Assembly: GCF_036324505.1 (NCBI RefSeq)
Contig: NC_086349.1
Coordinates: 24,794,759 to 24,858,758, forward strand
DNA length: 64,000 bases
Origin: Eleginops maclovinus
Lineage: Eukaryota > Chordata > Actinopteri > Perciformes > Eleginopidae
Reading direction: 5' to 3'
Shown piece by piece: positions 13,476 through 26,700 of the stretch. The translations under genes were made by a program, and so were the position numbers. Position 1 is the stretch's first letter. Every line of letters begins with the position of its first letter. Under the pieces are notes generated by a model. That model was not told the DNA's origin. It did not search any database and was given only the letters and a program-made list of their open reading frames with translations.

Positions 13476-14461
13476 AAAGTTTGTCACACAACTCTTTTTT
13501 TGGTTTTTGTTTACATTCATTTGCACACATTTAAGACTACATCAAATCCAGATGTTATAAATACCTGGGAAAGATTGGGGAAAGTGTTTGTTTTTCGGCC
13601 ATTAATATTTCAGCTCATAAAGAACACCACGTTAGGATTGTTCTGTATTTAAGAGGAGTTTCTTACATGTCTTTTTTTTCTTTTCTGCGATGGCATAGAG
13701 AGGCTAGAAGTCTCAACACACACAATCCATGTTTTAATGAGTTTAATAAGAAGAAAATCTGAGTAATTCAGTCCAGTTTTTTCACCGTGTACTCCTGCCT
13801 TTTCGTTATCATCCAAAAATGTTGTGTTCAAGGGACCCTAAAAAGATAGGAAACCTTTATGGAACATATTTCTGACGCCTCTTTTAGATATCCCATCATG
13901 ATTCATATCAAACTGAGAGGATTTATTCTATGTTCCCTCTTTTATTTACTCTTTAATTTACATTTTCCATCACAAACTTTCACGAGTATGCGACAGGTAG
14001 TGAATGGACACGGGGCGAATTTTAATCATGCAACAGTCTTTGTAATCTGCTGCTTATGGTGACAAAATAAAGGTTTGGGTTGCAGGTTAGCTTCTGATAC
14101 ACACACACACACACACTCCTCTCTCCTCGTGCTGCAGCTTCTCCTCCTCCTCCTCTTTATCGCTGTTTTCTTTACTTCCAGTCATTTGCTGTTTTACTCT
14201 TGATTATCGCTCTTCTTTCTCTGTGTCTCATGATGTAAATATACAGATAGTCATTCTTCAGTCTGTTGACTTTATTCTTATGTAAATTATTTAAAAAAAA
14301 TAGATTGACCATGGATGATAGCCTACACGATATATTATAAAAAGTATGAAATACAAAAAGAAATCTATTATCCTCTGCAAACGATGAGAATGTACCTGAT
14401 GATGATGACGGCGACGATGATGGAGGAGGCGATGATTGTTTCTGTGCAATGATTAACAACT

Positions 14462-14500
<39 letters not shown>
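14462..14500. repeat. (ATG)13 trinucleotide microsatellite
   Basis: Pure ATG/GAT repeat; imperfect GATGATGACG variants continue on both sides (14397-14435, 14520-14540). Confidence 0.95.
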
Positions 14501-17500
14501 GCTTTGACTATGGTCGACTATGAGGATGATGACGGTGGTGAATGATGAACAATAAGATTAAAAACTCCTATGATTCTAAAGAAATTATTTGTGAAACTGA
14601 CTTTTTTATGCTTATGTCGGTCAAAGGTTTCGACATCTCAGTGAATTTAAAACACATGACACATGATAGTCAACAACATGTATATGCATATATTTGTCTG
14701 GGACACAGAGCTGCTCTGGAAGCAGAAGTAATGTGATTGGTTAGGTAACATAAGGGGGCGGAGCCAAACTAATCTTAACACATGCCCACATTGTAATCCT
14801 GTATTGAAGGGAATATGAAAATCCCTGGTGTAAATAAATTCCAAGTTACAGTTATAGGTTTCCTGTCCTGGTGAGTCAATTGTAAACCTTTCAGTCTAAC
14901 GGTCTGAAGAAACCGTTAATTTTCCAATTAAGAGATCAAACCATCATATTTGTCACATTTAGTGCCAATACCTGCATCAATTTATTTTTGGTGGTGGTTC
15001 ACAATAAAGATGGACAGTGAAAAGGAGCCTATGACACTTTATTTACATCAAACAACATTAATACAGTTTGGATTTCTGCAGGATGTGTCAGAAAGTATAC
15101 AGAGTAAATTATATTTTGAAATCAGCACTTCCTGTTACTGTTTCAAAATAAAAGCTCTGCAGCTTTTTGTGTAAACTAGGAATATTTGTCTATCTTTTCG
15201 ATACCTATTTGAACTATTTTCCGTACAATGTGTAAAACGATTTTCTATGATACTTGCACGACGTGTGTCTTGGGAATAATGCATCACATCTGCACCTAAA
15301 GAACTGCTGCTTTGGTGAAGAGGAATCTCAGTTTTGTACAACAAACCTGTAAAGCCTAAATTACACTTATTTTAGGACATTAAAAACCAGTGTCTGGACC
15401 CAGCATGTTCTCACTGTACCTGCCTTGTTATGTCATGGAGAGTCACATTTAATCTGCCCCCGACTGAAGTCGAGGTCAAGGGGAGGAGAAGAGAGTGAGG
15501 GATAATTTGATTAAAGTCTTAGTGAGAAAAGGAGGAGGTGCTGCAGGTCTGCAGAGGGAAACGGATCGAACTCATTCACACTTCAGGAAAACACACTTCA
15601 GCACTTTCTTTCTCACCCGCTGGATGAAATTGGATAACCTGACTGGAATACAAACACTTTCCCATCAGGCTTTTAAAACCTGCTGAGGCTGCACAGGAAG
15701 TAGGAAGTGCAGAAAACAGGAACTGCCATGAGGAGCAGGAGGTCATCTGTAGATCACAACCACACCTGCAAGTGACTGTTTTAACAGTTATGTAACTTAT
15801 TTTGACTTTATATTTCTGACCTGTTATTCTTCATCACACCTAAACTGACCAACACGGACTCTAGCTAGCCTGCTAATAAGCTAAGATAGCTCAGATGTGA
15901 ATGACAGAACAAGACTGGAGGTGAACATGGGAATTAAAAGGTAGTTAAACAGACAATACTTGATTGTTTTAGCTCCTCTTCCTTCTTGCTTCACTTTACT
16001 TACAGTCACTTTCAAGAGAGAGGCTTTTAATAATTGCTTTTACCTGCTGAAGATTCAGCTAATCTGTAGCCAGGAGCTAATGAAAAGGTTGGATGTGGTG
16101 GAAATGAACATTAAATAGACTAGATAGTCTCAGTGTGTGCTTCCAGTGTTTCTGCCTTAAAGGAAATCCATTTAAACAAACAAGGTTCTCTGGGAAATGA
16201 GTTCATCTGCTAGCAAGGGAGCTAATCTGCTGCCAGAAGCTACTGCAGTTTCCCACAAGGATTACATCTTTAGCTTGTGAGCTTGCTGAAGCCTTTCACA
16301 GTGAGTGCTGTTGACAGAACGAGACTCCAAATGACATGTTTTCTCGCTTGTTTTCTTGTCTTTTAAAAGCTATAAGAGTGAGCAAGCATCATTTCAAGGT
16401 TAGCATTTAGAGTTGTAAGTCAATAGCACTTCCTGTTAGCCTTTAGGTTCAGCCATATGTCGTTGTTTTGCAGCCTTTGTGAATCCCTATTGATCTGGTA
16501 GATGCATAAAAACATGTGAAATCTGTCTTTAGAGATTATAATCTGAGAGGAAGTGATTTTGCAACACGTTTCTGTACGCTCACTGAACTGTACTTAGCCT
16601 CTAATGTCAGAGTGGTTACTCACTACTATATATTGGATTCCTGTGAATCCCAGCTCCTTTGCATCTGCAGGTATTGATCCATTGCTCTGATAGTGTGTGA
16701 AGGCCAGCTGTACTCCCCGTCCTGTTAATATGACAGTATGTGTGATTTATATTGAATTATATATAATGCTGTGTTCATTCTGAGTTATAATCTGACTCCT
16801 TTACTGAGTGACATTGTGATGTCTTGAAAAGCAGTAAATCCGCCAACATTTGAGAAGTTTTCTTGCTTTAAAAGTATCTGAAACAACTTTAAATTCAGTC
16901 TTTTAAATTATTATTGTCTCTCTATTATAAGACAAAACCTCCTCAGTGCAGGAGATTTCTTTGACTGCTGATTTTTCTGATTTAAGTCTGTGTATGTGTT
17001 ACTTGTAAATAACTAGAAAACTCAGAATTTCTAATAGCCCAAAGCGAGCTCTATAACTTAACTGAAAAAGTAGACCAAACTCTGGTGTACATTTTATCCA
17101 GATTACACAGTTGTTGCAAAGAAAGGTTTTAAACTCCTCAAATATTAAACATCAAGAAAGAAAAGCCAGAAGGATGAAGACTTTTTAGTGATGTGCCTGA
17201 ACAAAAGTCTTTAGATCGATTAACGCTTCTATCTGCAATCTGAGAAAGGGTTCAAAGCTGAAGGAGGTTCTTTCTAATATTTTAAACCAACGAAACATTA
17301 AAGCTAATCTATTTCTATTCTAAATAACGTAAATGATTTCTAGAGGTGATAATATCCTGTTTCGCCCATTATAATCTGATAAAGAGAGAGTCCCCATGGC
17401 TCCAACATTGAACCACTGTATCAAACCTTGCTTTGAGACGCAACATATTATTAATTCCTACCTTTCATATCAAATGTTTTGTTAATGTATAAAACAAAAC

Positions 17501-19332
17501 CGTTGCAGCTGCAGAGTATATGTCAGACAACGGGAAATGTGTCTGCAGTTTTTAGGATCATTATCTCAACATGGAGACTTAATCATGTCATTACCTGGAG
17601 AGATTTGTGAAGGTGTTGTATCTCCTTTTGTCTCACAGTAATTACAGTTCCTCTGTTCAAGAAGGGAGAAAAATCCTTACTGTTTTCCTAAATACTGGAT
17701 AACACACTCCAGTGTTTCGTTGTAAAAGTGTTGTCGAGGTTCGAAAACATCTCAAAGCGTCTCTATAACATAAAGGTGGAGAAGAAGACAGCACAACGGA
17801 TTGGACTGGACTATGTGGGTGTAGATTAATAGACTTTGATTAGTTAAATTATTGAGCAATCTGCCAATTATTTCCTCATTTTGTTTAATAACATGTCAGG
17901 AAATAGTGACTAAAGTCAAGTATAGTTTCTCAGAGTTAAAACAGACGTCCTTATTCAGTCTCAACCCTTTTAATTTAGTATTTTAATTGCTCAAATATAA
18001 AAGAGGGAAGAGCAGAAGCAATTATTTTTGTCCTAACTTTGGTTGGAATATGTGTTTCCTGTTGGACTCATCGGTCATGAAAGGAACTGTACTGTAAAAG
18101 GTTTGTCAGACATTTTCTGACCGTTCCTCGACTCCTGAATTTCGTACAACTTTGCCATTTGTTTTCCTCAATAAGTGAAGTATGACTTTTGGTTTTACTG
18201 ACTGAAATACTGCCTAACTAGCTGACTGACAGACTGTGAGACTCTCGTCAGGTTTTCGGTTGATAATAATGTGAAGATCAGTAAAGGTGACAAAAGTGTC
18301 TGACATCCCGACAGAGCAGCCTGGAGCTCAATGTCGATATGTTTTATTCCCTCCTTGAGTAGGGAGGCTGTGAAACCTCTGGGGAAAACATGGTAATGAA
18401 TATGTGTTTTAGATGCACCTATCACTTCTTTAACATGTCATCTACTCTCTGTCTGCAGAGACCTGACATATTCTGGAAATACCTGAGCAGTGCGTTTTAA
18501 AAACAATCTGTGTCTGTTATGAGAGAGGAGAACATTTCCTTAAGTGCTGTGTCCTCCACTTCTTCAAAGAGTCTTTTTACTTTCAAAACATGCATGAAAA
18601 GCCTCCACATAAACGGCACCTTAAGTACAGTTTTTGAGAAACCGATTAAGCTACAATAAAAACATGAGAAAATGTGAGTTTTTTGGTCTTTGGCTGAAAG
18701 TTAATTGTTCCCCTGACTCGTTAAGAACAGCTGGTGTTCATTGTTGATAGTTGACGGGTGGGATGGGACAACTTGACAGACTGACAGCTCTCTGACAGGA
18801 AGTCAACACTGAACTAGAGGAGAATGTTGAGAGAGACAGGTGTGAGTCACGGATGTAAAGACGGCAGGGCAGGGATGCCTTCAAACATGGACCCCGTGGA
18901 CTTCTGGGAAACAGAAGTCAGCTAAAGGACCGCAGGGATGTTCTGCGTTTGGGACCTTTGCCCTCGGTTGTGTCCTCGCTCCTCTGGGACCTGGTCGCCT
19001 CTCCGCAGGTAGGCTGGAGTTCAATTTCCTCTTCTCTACCTCCAACATCCTTTACCTATTTTACCTTTTCCTGCAGCATTTCTCCCTTTCGTCCTCTACT
19101 TGGTATTAGGTATCAAGTTGGTCATTGATGCTTTCATAAGAGCTTTTTTGCAACTTCATAGTGTAAGAAACAAGCAATCAAAGGAAGGAAAATGGCAATA
19201 CAGAAAGACTGGAGTAGGAGAGAAAGCAGTTGTGAAAATATAGGCTGGGGTAAAAGTGAAATGGTAAGTTAAAGGATGCACAGAATAGGAAATAAACAAC
19301 AGGATATTAAAAGGGAAACATGGTTGTAGTTC

Positions 19333-19418
19333 TTCAATCAATTTAACAAACTTGTATTGCATTTATATAGAGCCTTTCCAACCAATCAAATGCACGTTAA
19401 AGGGCTTTACTGTACAAG
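19333..19418. repeat. Dispersed repeat fragment
   Basis: The block TTGCATTTATATAGAGCC followed by a segment resembling AAAGGGCTTTACTGTAC matches a consensus I know from many fish repeats (TTTATATAGCGCCTTTC..GCTTTACA). Boundaries uncertain. Confidence 0.4.
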
Positions 19419-20097
19419 CAATAGGCAAAAATGAATGAATGAATGTTCATAAAATGAGGCAAAATATTCAGAAAAATAATGAAGAAACAAAATACAGTCA
19501 AATTAAAAATAACACGTAATAATATAATTAGTTGTACGGGAAATTTCTCCATAAAAGTCTGACTAAATAGAAGCATTTTACACATCTATAAAAAGCTGTT
19601 TGAGCTACAGTCCAAAAATTACGTCATTTACTCATTGAAAGGAGGAACATTTTGAAGGAACTTGGAAAAATACAAACGCCTTGGTAACAGAATCCGACTG
19701 CACTCAACTTTATCGTGATCTTTGTGTTTTAATTCAACTTTATTTATTCATAACACACACCTCCTATGAAGAATGCTTTTAGCTCATCCATCGTGCACAA
19801 ATAACCAGTAATGGCTGCTTCTTCTTTCTTTTGCTGTGGGTTTCTAAATATTGCTGCTGCAAGGAATTGTGGGACGGCATTATCTCCTCTCCTGTATGGT
19901 CCAGTGTTCCCTATGCTAAAGGAGATAAGAAAGGAATCACGGTAGCGCCTCTTCTTAGAATCTAGAGAATTTGAACTGCTCCAGTCATGCTGGCCGTTTA
20001 ATATTTCCAGGTGATTTTCCTCGGTTAAGCTGAGCAGAAAATACTTTTCAACCGCGGCCAAGGCTATGTGGAAGCAGGAAATCGGTGTTATAGCAAG

Positions 20098-20870
20098 ATG
20101 GAGGTAGATTGAATAAAGTAGGAAAAGGGAAGAAACGAGGCAGCAGATGAGACAATTAGCAAGTGTGTGAAGGAATAGGGGAGGAGAGGAAAGGTTGCGG
20201 AAGGAAAGGGTGAGAGAGAGAGCAGGTAAAAATGAACAAAGACGTGATGGAGTGGGAAATGAGGAAGCAGGTATAGGGAAATGGAGAAGAGGAAATAAGG
20301 AGGTTGAAAAATAAGATGAGAAGGAAAGAAAGAAAGAAAGGAAGCAAAGGAATTTGGGATGTATCGAACATAAGGGAAGGAAAATATGAGAACTAAGAAG
20401 ATGTAGATGAAAATAAGTGCAGGAAAAGATACAAATGGAGGGGAAATGAGAGGTTAGGGGTGGAGATGGAGGAGGAAGTGGTGATGGGGAAAGGGAAGGA
20501 TGGAGGTAGATGCAATAGGTAAGGTGAGAGGTAGAGAAAGGAAGGAGGCGGCAGATGAGAAAATGTGCAAATGTGTGAAGGAAAAGGAGAGGAGAGGAAG
20601 GGATGCGGAAGAAAAGGGTTAGACTGAGCAGGAAGAAAAGGAACAAAGACGCGATGGAGAGGGAAATGAAGGAGGCTGGAAAGGAAAGGGGACGGGAAAA
20701 AGATGAGAAGGAAAGAAATCTGAGGACAATGGGATGTATCGAACATAAGGGAAGGAAAATGAGAAAGAGTAGAAGATGCGGATAAAAATAAGTGCCGGAA
20801 AAGATAAAAATAGAGGGAAATGAGAGGTTAGGGGAGGAGATGGATGAGGAAGAGGTGATGGGGAAAGGGA
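20098..20870. repeat. Two-copy purine-rich minisatellite (unit about 380-410 bp)
   Basis: Two diverged direct copies: shared blocks such as TGTGTGAAGGAA (20165 and 20573), ACAAAGACG (20234 and 20644) and TATCGAACATAAGGGAAGG (20360 and 20737) recur with an offset of 408 falling to 377. The + strand is almost all purines. Because pyrimidine-only codons cannot be stops, the - strand stays open, giving a 402-codon Ser/Phe/Pro/Leu frame (19744-20952) that is not a gene. Confidence 0.85.
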
Positions 20871-21477
20871 AGAAGCAGAAAGGGACAGAGGAAGTAATAA
20901 AGACAGAGGAGTAAAGCCTCTCTGCTGCAGAGTTTTGGGCCTCAGCGTTCACGGTCTGCAGTCACATTACAGAGGCTTACAGTCCTGAACTCACAGCCAC
21001 ACCTGTCACTGAGTCACTGTGTGTGTGTCTGTGTATATAAGCTGTGTGTCTGTATATATAAGCATGCTAATTCGCGTGCTGCACACATCTTAAAAGGAGC
21101 ATGTGACGATGATGCACGCATAAATTAGGAGTGGATGAATACACGTGTTTCTGTACATTCAGGGGTGTGTCGCTGCGAGGAATCAGACATTGCAACGCTG
21201 CCAGCTGCCGTGAGCTACATGTGAAGGATGAAAAAGGTGTGTGAATAGAAAGGCGGTGTCTGTGTGCGCAGGGGGAAGATGAGTTAATGAGGAAGATGTT
21301 AATGAAGAAGAGGATGCGCAGAGAGCAATCAGATGTTTGTCAAAGAGAATGAGTGCATGTACGCTGCCAGCACCGGATGAATATTGCTTTATGTGTGTGA
21401 GTGAGTGTGAGTGTGTGTGAGAATGGCTGAGTGCACATGAATGTGACTGACAGGCTGAGTGTGTGCACTGGAGAGTG

Positions 21478-21480
<3 letters not shown>

Positions 21481-21560
<80 letters not shown>
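21481..21560. repeat. (CA)40 microsatellite
   Basis: Uninterrupted CA tract in a GA-rich neighbourhood. Forms an opposed pair with the TG tract at 22016. Confidence 0.97.
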
Positions 21561-21561
<1 letters not shown>

Positions 21562-22013
21562 GCAGACACGTGGAGAGGAGGCTGTCAAGAAAGCAACCAT
21601 GCATCTCCATAGAGAATACACCCAGAGAGGAGGATGGAGACGAAGAAAGACAGGAAGGAAAGGAGGACAGAGGTTAAATTGAAAGGAAAAGGCAAATACG
21701 GAGAGGAAGGGAGGGAGGGAGGGAGGGAGAAGGAGGAGGAGGAGGAGTTGGAGTTGGGGGAGTGGCTGGGAGAGAGAGAGGTACACAAAGCAAAGGGAGG
21801 AGGTGAGAGAGAGAAAGGGGGCTAAAGGAGAAAAGGAGTAAAGGGAAGGCAGCCTCAGAAAAAGAAGCAGCAGAAGAAGAAGGAGGAGCTGCAGACAGGG
21901 CGGGCGAGTGAGAGAGAGAGATAGTGTGAGAGTGTGAAGGTGTGTGTGTGTGTGTGTTTTATTCTCTCCAGTGTAAATTAAAGGAAGGCGTCTCCATTGT
22001 CTCCAGAACGGTA

Positions 22014-22215
<202 letters not shown>

Positions 22216-22572
22216 TATTGTTCTGTCTGCATTGAGCTGGATTTTAGGGTCAAGGTTACCATCAGGTTGGATTCGAGGTTGAAGGGAAATGTCCCTGTTC
22301 TTCAGCACTGCTGTTCTTTACAGTACGTGGACATTTGAACCATGCCTCACACTGTACTCGCAATCAATATTTGTAGAGATTTGGGATTTTGTGAAACCAT
22401 CTTAACCTTTTCAGTTCAATCAAAAATGCATGTTTAGAAATTATAATTAAGATCACGTTTAGAACTGCATTGTTGAGGTGAGGTTCGGATCAGGGTAGAT
22501 TTAGTTTGAATTCAGGTTTGAGTTATGATTATGTTGAAGAATTATCTCTCTAAATTTAAATTGGGGTAGGTT

Positions 22573-22850
22573 AAAGGGGCCCTATCATGCTTTTTTGGCG
22601 GTTTTCCCTTTCCTGTAGTGTGTTAGATATGTTTTAGTGCATGTAAATGGTCTGCAAAGGCTAATGTTCCCTCCAGAGGGAGTTTCTTTACGTCACACTC
22701 CCCACCCTGCCTGAAACGCCTCAATTGGACTCATTTGTTTACTTCCTGAACGTAGTAACATCATCGCTGCTATTAGCTAGTGCTCCAACACGTTGTAAGT
22801 GATAGTCTAGGGGGCGGGACATCTCTAAAGGGGTTGGACCAATCACACAA
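22573..22850 (-). mobile_element. MITE-like repeat family A, truncated copy
   Basis: Begins AAAGGGGCCCTATCATGC and continues with blocks TGCATGTAAATGGTCTGCAA, CTCCAGAGGGAGT and GGGCGGGACATCTCTAA. It is the reverse complement of copies at 27891, 55146 and 63195. Ends of the family are short inverted repeats (AAAGGGCCCTA at the other end, 36614). Non-coding; a non-autonomous DNA transposon is inferred from the inverted ends. Confidence 0.75.
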
Positions 22851-22875
22851 ATTAGAAATAGGGTTCTTTTGGGAG

Positions 22876-25800
22876 TTTTATGCTAAGAATAAACGAAGTG
22901 TAAGTAAAGTTAAGGTTAAAATGTAAAATCTTGGAATTAAATGAGGTAAGAACACAGGTCTATCATGAGATTATCGCATGTTTAAGTGAGGATGAGACAG
23001 GCTGAGGTTAGATCAAGGTTAAATATGTAGTTGTGATGGTCAATGGGGCTTCATTTTGTGTAAGGGTCCTCGTAAATATAGCCATGGAGTCGTGCGTGCT
23101 CCGTCCTCCCTCCTTATCACGCAGACTTGTGTGAAGCAGCAGCTGAATAAATTTGCAACTCATTTTAAATCAAACATGAATTTGTGTTAAATACTGCAAA
23201 CACAGCAGAGCAGCTCTGCTTCCTCTTCCTCTCTTCCACTTCAGAGACTGGGGGAGCAGACCAGTAACACCAGTACACTGGAGCAACTGGGGCATAAAGA
23301 GCTATTTGTCTGCTCCAGCATCTTGCATCATTTATGTTTTCATAGGGTCTTTTGAAAGGGACTTTGGTCTTCTCTCAGAAAAAGACTGAGTCCCAGATCT
23401 GAATCAGCTCTTCTCTTAAATTCTCTTCAACCATTCAGCCACAACAGATCCACAGATATTACACTAAATACTGTACAGCATTTGAACCTTTTCTAAGTAA
23501 CGTTTTCACTGCTTAACTGAGCATCTGTATTCAGAAAAAACTACTAAACTTATAATACATACAAACATCTACAGAATCAAATGTTCCTTATTATTTCTTT
23601 CATGTTATTAAGATATCTTATTATTATTTAAGGCCTATTTGTTTGAGTACGACAAGCACATTTGTTCTTCTTCACATCAACTATACGCAGATTTTATATG
23701 ACTAAACAAATAAGCATTTTTTGTAATTAATTAATAACTTTGTCATCTTTATTTAAAAGTCAAACTTAAATAAATGTGACATGCCGCGTTCAATTGACCG
23801 TGAAAAGCTCTGTGCTTTTGAGAAGGTGCTGCTGCTGCGTACTCTGTGAAGTAAAGTTGGTACAGGATGTGAAGTTGAGTTCTTAGGAGCACGAAGACTG
23901 TTGGAGAAAGCTAATTAATTGCTTAACGAGGGAAAAGAAAGATCTTATCGCTGCATCGTTGTAGAAAGCAGAACGGGAATTATCTGATCTTACTTCTTTG
24001 TTTTAGTTGGAAGAAAAGAGTTTACTTTCTGCCTCTACGATGTTTGTAATGGCGTTGGTAAGCCAGTTATCAGTTTGTGATGCTGTAGAACAAACACCTG
24101 GAGGATGTTGTTCACTGTAACTGTAAACAGATTTGAGCACGTCAGCCATGTTGGTATAAAAGCTCTTTTGCCTGCTTTGCTCCGGTTGTTCAGCTGTGGG
24201 ATGATTTGAATCAAGCGCACCTGAACTAGGTCAGATGATCTGTGTGAGCATCCTGCCTACACGACTCAAATGAAAACATCCTTTCATCATGTCGGTGCCT
24301 CATTCAGGAAAAACATGTCTTTATGTGGAATTGTCACAACGGTTTCTGTGGTTTTAGAACATTTAGTTTTAACCAATTTCAGATGTGAAACTCTCTCGAA
24401 AATCAAGACTCAAGGAGACAACTTTCAGTGGTAACTGTGTTTTTTGGAGAGGATTTATGTCAACATGAAGCCACAGAGGTGTCTTTTAACACAAGCTATG
24501 CTGAAAAGAGAACCCTTTTAAAGGTATGATTAAGTCATTTCTCCACATTGAGAAAGACAAAATGCACCAAAAAATCTGATATGGACAAGATGATTGCCAT
24601 TCTGAGATCAAAAGGAAGCATTTAATTAAAATAACACGCCTCCAGTCACTTGACCTTCATCAGGGCAAATATTCGACAAACGAGAATCTCACAGCCTATC
24701 ATGACATCAAATACAGAACTGATCCCAGACTGCATTATTACTGATCACAGGCCCAAAGAAAAGCACTAAATAAAGCACCAGTTCTGCTGATAACATTTTT
24801 TGATTTCCATAGGTTAGTTTGTATTTTCAATATACTTCAACATTGTGTGACAGGATGCGTGACTTAATGGCTACGTTTAGATGGGAAGTGCATTTCACAA
24901 GTATGATTTCCAAGGTAAAAATTCAGGAAGCTACTAAGAAACAATCCCCAAATCGATGCAGAAAGCAATGGAACATATATCAGTCAAATCTTTTTTAACC
25001 ATATTTTATTATTGTTTATTGTCTCTCAGAAAAGGTAAATACTTTCAGTTGAATTTAAAGGTTGAGAAAGAGGCACTTTCCAACAATTTGATCCATTCCC
25101 TCGGTATTTCCTCTCCATAATTGCAGTCGACCCTCAGCAGAACTTCAGGGGTAGAATGTAAATGCAATGAAAAATGTATAACTTGACCCATTTATTCAGC
25201 AACTCACCTACAGAACAAAAACAGAACCAAAGCAAATACACAAAATGAACATTGAGATTAACATCTATATAGCTATAGCTAGTTTCCACATTTCATATGA
25301 TTTCAATTGTTTGTGTGTGTTCTGATCTTACTCGCATTATAATTAGCATTTCCTTCTCAGAAGTTAAACTATATTGAAATGCAAAAGTAATGTTGTTGAT
25401 TTTCACTTCCTCCCTTTAAGCGTATTTAGCATCTCATTACCCTGAATTTTGAGGGCAGAGCTTTGTGGAGAGGAGGCAGCAGCCCAAAATAAGCCGCGCC
25501 CGTTGGGGCAACGGTGAAGTGAAGTGAGGTGTTAAGACATTCAAGTGCACTACCGCTCAATTATTTAGCGAGCGAGCTGCTGGGATGTTTGCTAGCAGTG
25601 CAGCCGGGAGGGGATTTGCTAGGACAGCAATAAGACAGACCTTAAACTCAAAAATATAAATAGGAATATTGGTGTTTACCTTTCCTTTGTGCCTCTCGTC
25701 AAAGATGAATTGCTTTTGTGGCCACAGTAGCTCTGAGGTTTGTGCATGCAGCAAAAAAGTAGGGCTTTATGATTGGTAAGCATGTCCTAAACTTTAGGGT

Positions 25801-26040
25801 TAGGTTTAGGGCTGTCCAGATTCTTCAACGCAATAGGCAGAACAAAAAAGAAGACAAACGCACAAATATTGGGCTAGTTTACCTAAATGTGTCACCCTTG
25901 TAATGGCAAGGACTCCGGATGGCAACAGTGGTCTTTTTAGCACGGAGCAAAACATGGAAAATGTATTTGGGGTATTAAGGGCTTTCACAAGGATTAATCC
26001 TAATTATTTTTAAATAAAATGTAAAGATATTGAATCCTAG
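22876..26040. other. Non-coding stretch
   Basis: AT-rich, apparently unique DNA; no splice-bounded frames or recognised repeats. Short frames at 24035-24220 and 25557-25988 lack family features. Confidence 0.5.
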
Positions 26041-26128
26041 TGTGACAGCTTTCTGCCCCTGCTGCCTGTGCTACCAACTAATACTGCTACTGCTACTACT
26101 AACTTCTAGTACTAAGACTATACTGACA

Positions 26129-26700
26129 CAAACTGCTGCTGTTGATGATGATAAAAAACGATGTTCTACTGATGTTTGTAAAGCTTCTGCCAAATAGTGC
26201 TGTTAATACTGCTAACTGCTTTACTTCTAATTGCTACACTGCCACTGCTAACTTTGACTGCTGCTGCAAAACTAATCTGCCAACTTCTTCTCTATATTGC
26301 TAACTGCTGATAACACTTTTACCTTCTATACAGCTAACTCCTTCTGCTAATGCTAACTGCTATACTGCAAACTTCTACTGCTAACTGCTAGTACTACTGC
26401 TAACTGCTAGTACTACTGCTATACTGCTAGTACTACTGCTATACTGCTAGTACTACTGCTATACTGCTGCTGCAAACTGCTGCTGTTGATGATGACGAAA
26501 ACGTCTGATGTTTGTAAAGCTTCTGCCAAATAGCTGTTAATACTGCTAACTGCTTTACTTCTAATTGCTACACTGACACTGCTTTGTTTTACTGCTTCTG
26601 CAAATTGTTAACACTGCTAACTTCTTCTCTGTATTGCTAACTGCTGATTACACTTTTTCCTTCTTTGCTAACTCCTTCTGCTATTGCTAACTGCTATACC
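26129..26700. repeat. Higher-order tandem duplication with internal 20-bp minisatellite
   Basis: A block starting CAAACTGCTGCTGTTGATG occurs at 26129 and again at 26473; about 230 bp after it is shared, including GTTTGTAAAGCTTCTGCCAA and CTTCTAATTGCTACACTG, with small indels. Between the copies, a 20-bp unit (ATACTGCTAGTACTACTGCT, 26421-26460, with a variant at 26401) repeats about three times. The whole 26040-26770 stretch is built from CTGCTA/GCTAAC variants. Confidence 0.85.

Larger units (their letters stand above)
8614..20090. other. Long non-coding stretch, intergenic or intronic
   Basis: AT-leaning DNA without recognisable exons. It contains short (AC)n tracts at 12089 and 14098, an (ATG)n tract at 14462, one dispersed repeat copy near 13.4 kb and a Trp/Cys-starting short frame before a GT at 19009 that I do not accept as an exon. 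Most frames of 60-100 codons here show no family features. Confidence 0.5.

Noticed and set aside
18938..19008. ATG frame MFCVWDLCPR... ending in CGCAG|GTAGGC, phase 2, as an alternative first exon
   Set aside because: An in-frame stop lies just upstream and the donor is fair, but there is no CpG enrichment, no coding-like codon bias and no family match; one open donor is expected by chance in 10 kb.
19744..20952. 402-codon frame on the - strand
   Set aside because: Ser/Phe/Pro/Leu-only composition from a pyrimidine-rich strand over a tandem repeat; no domain, no splice context.
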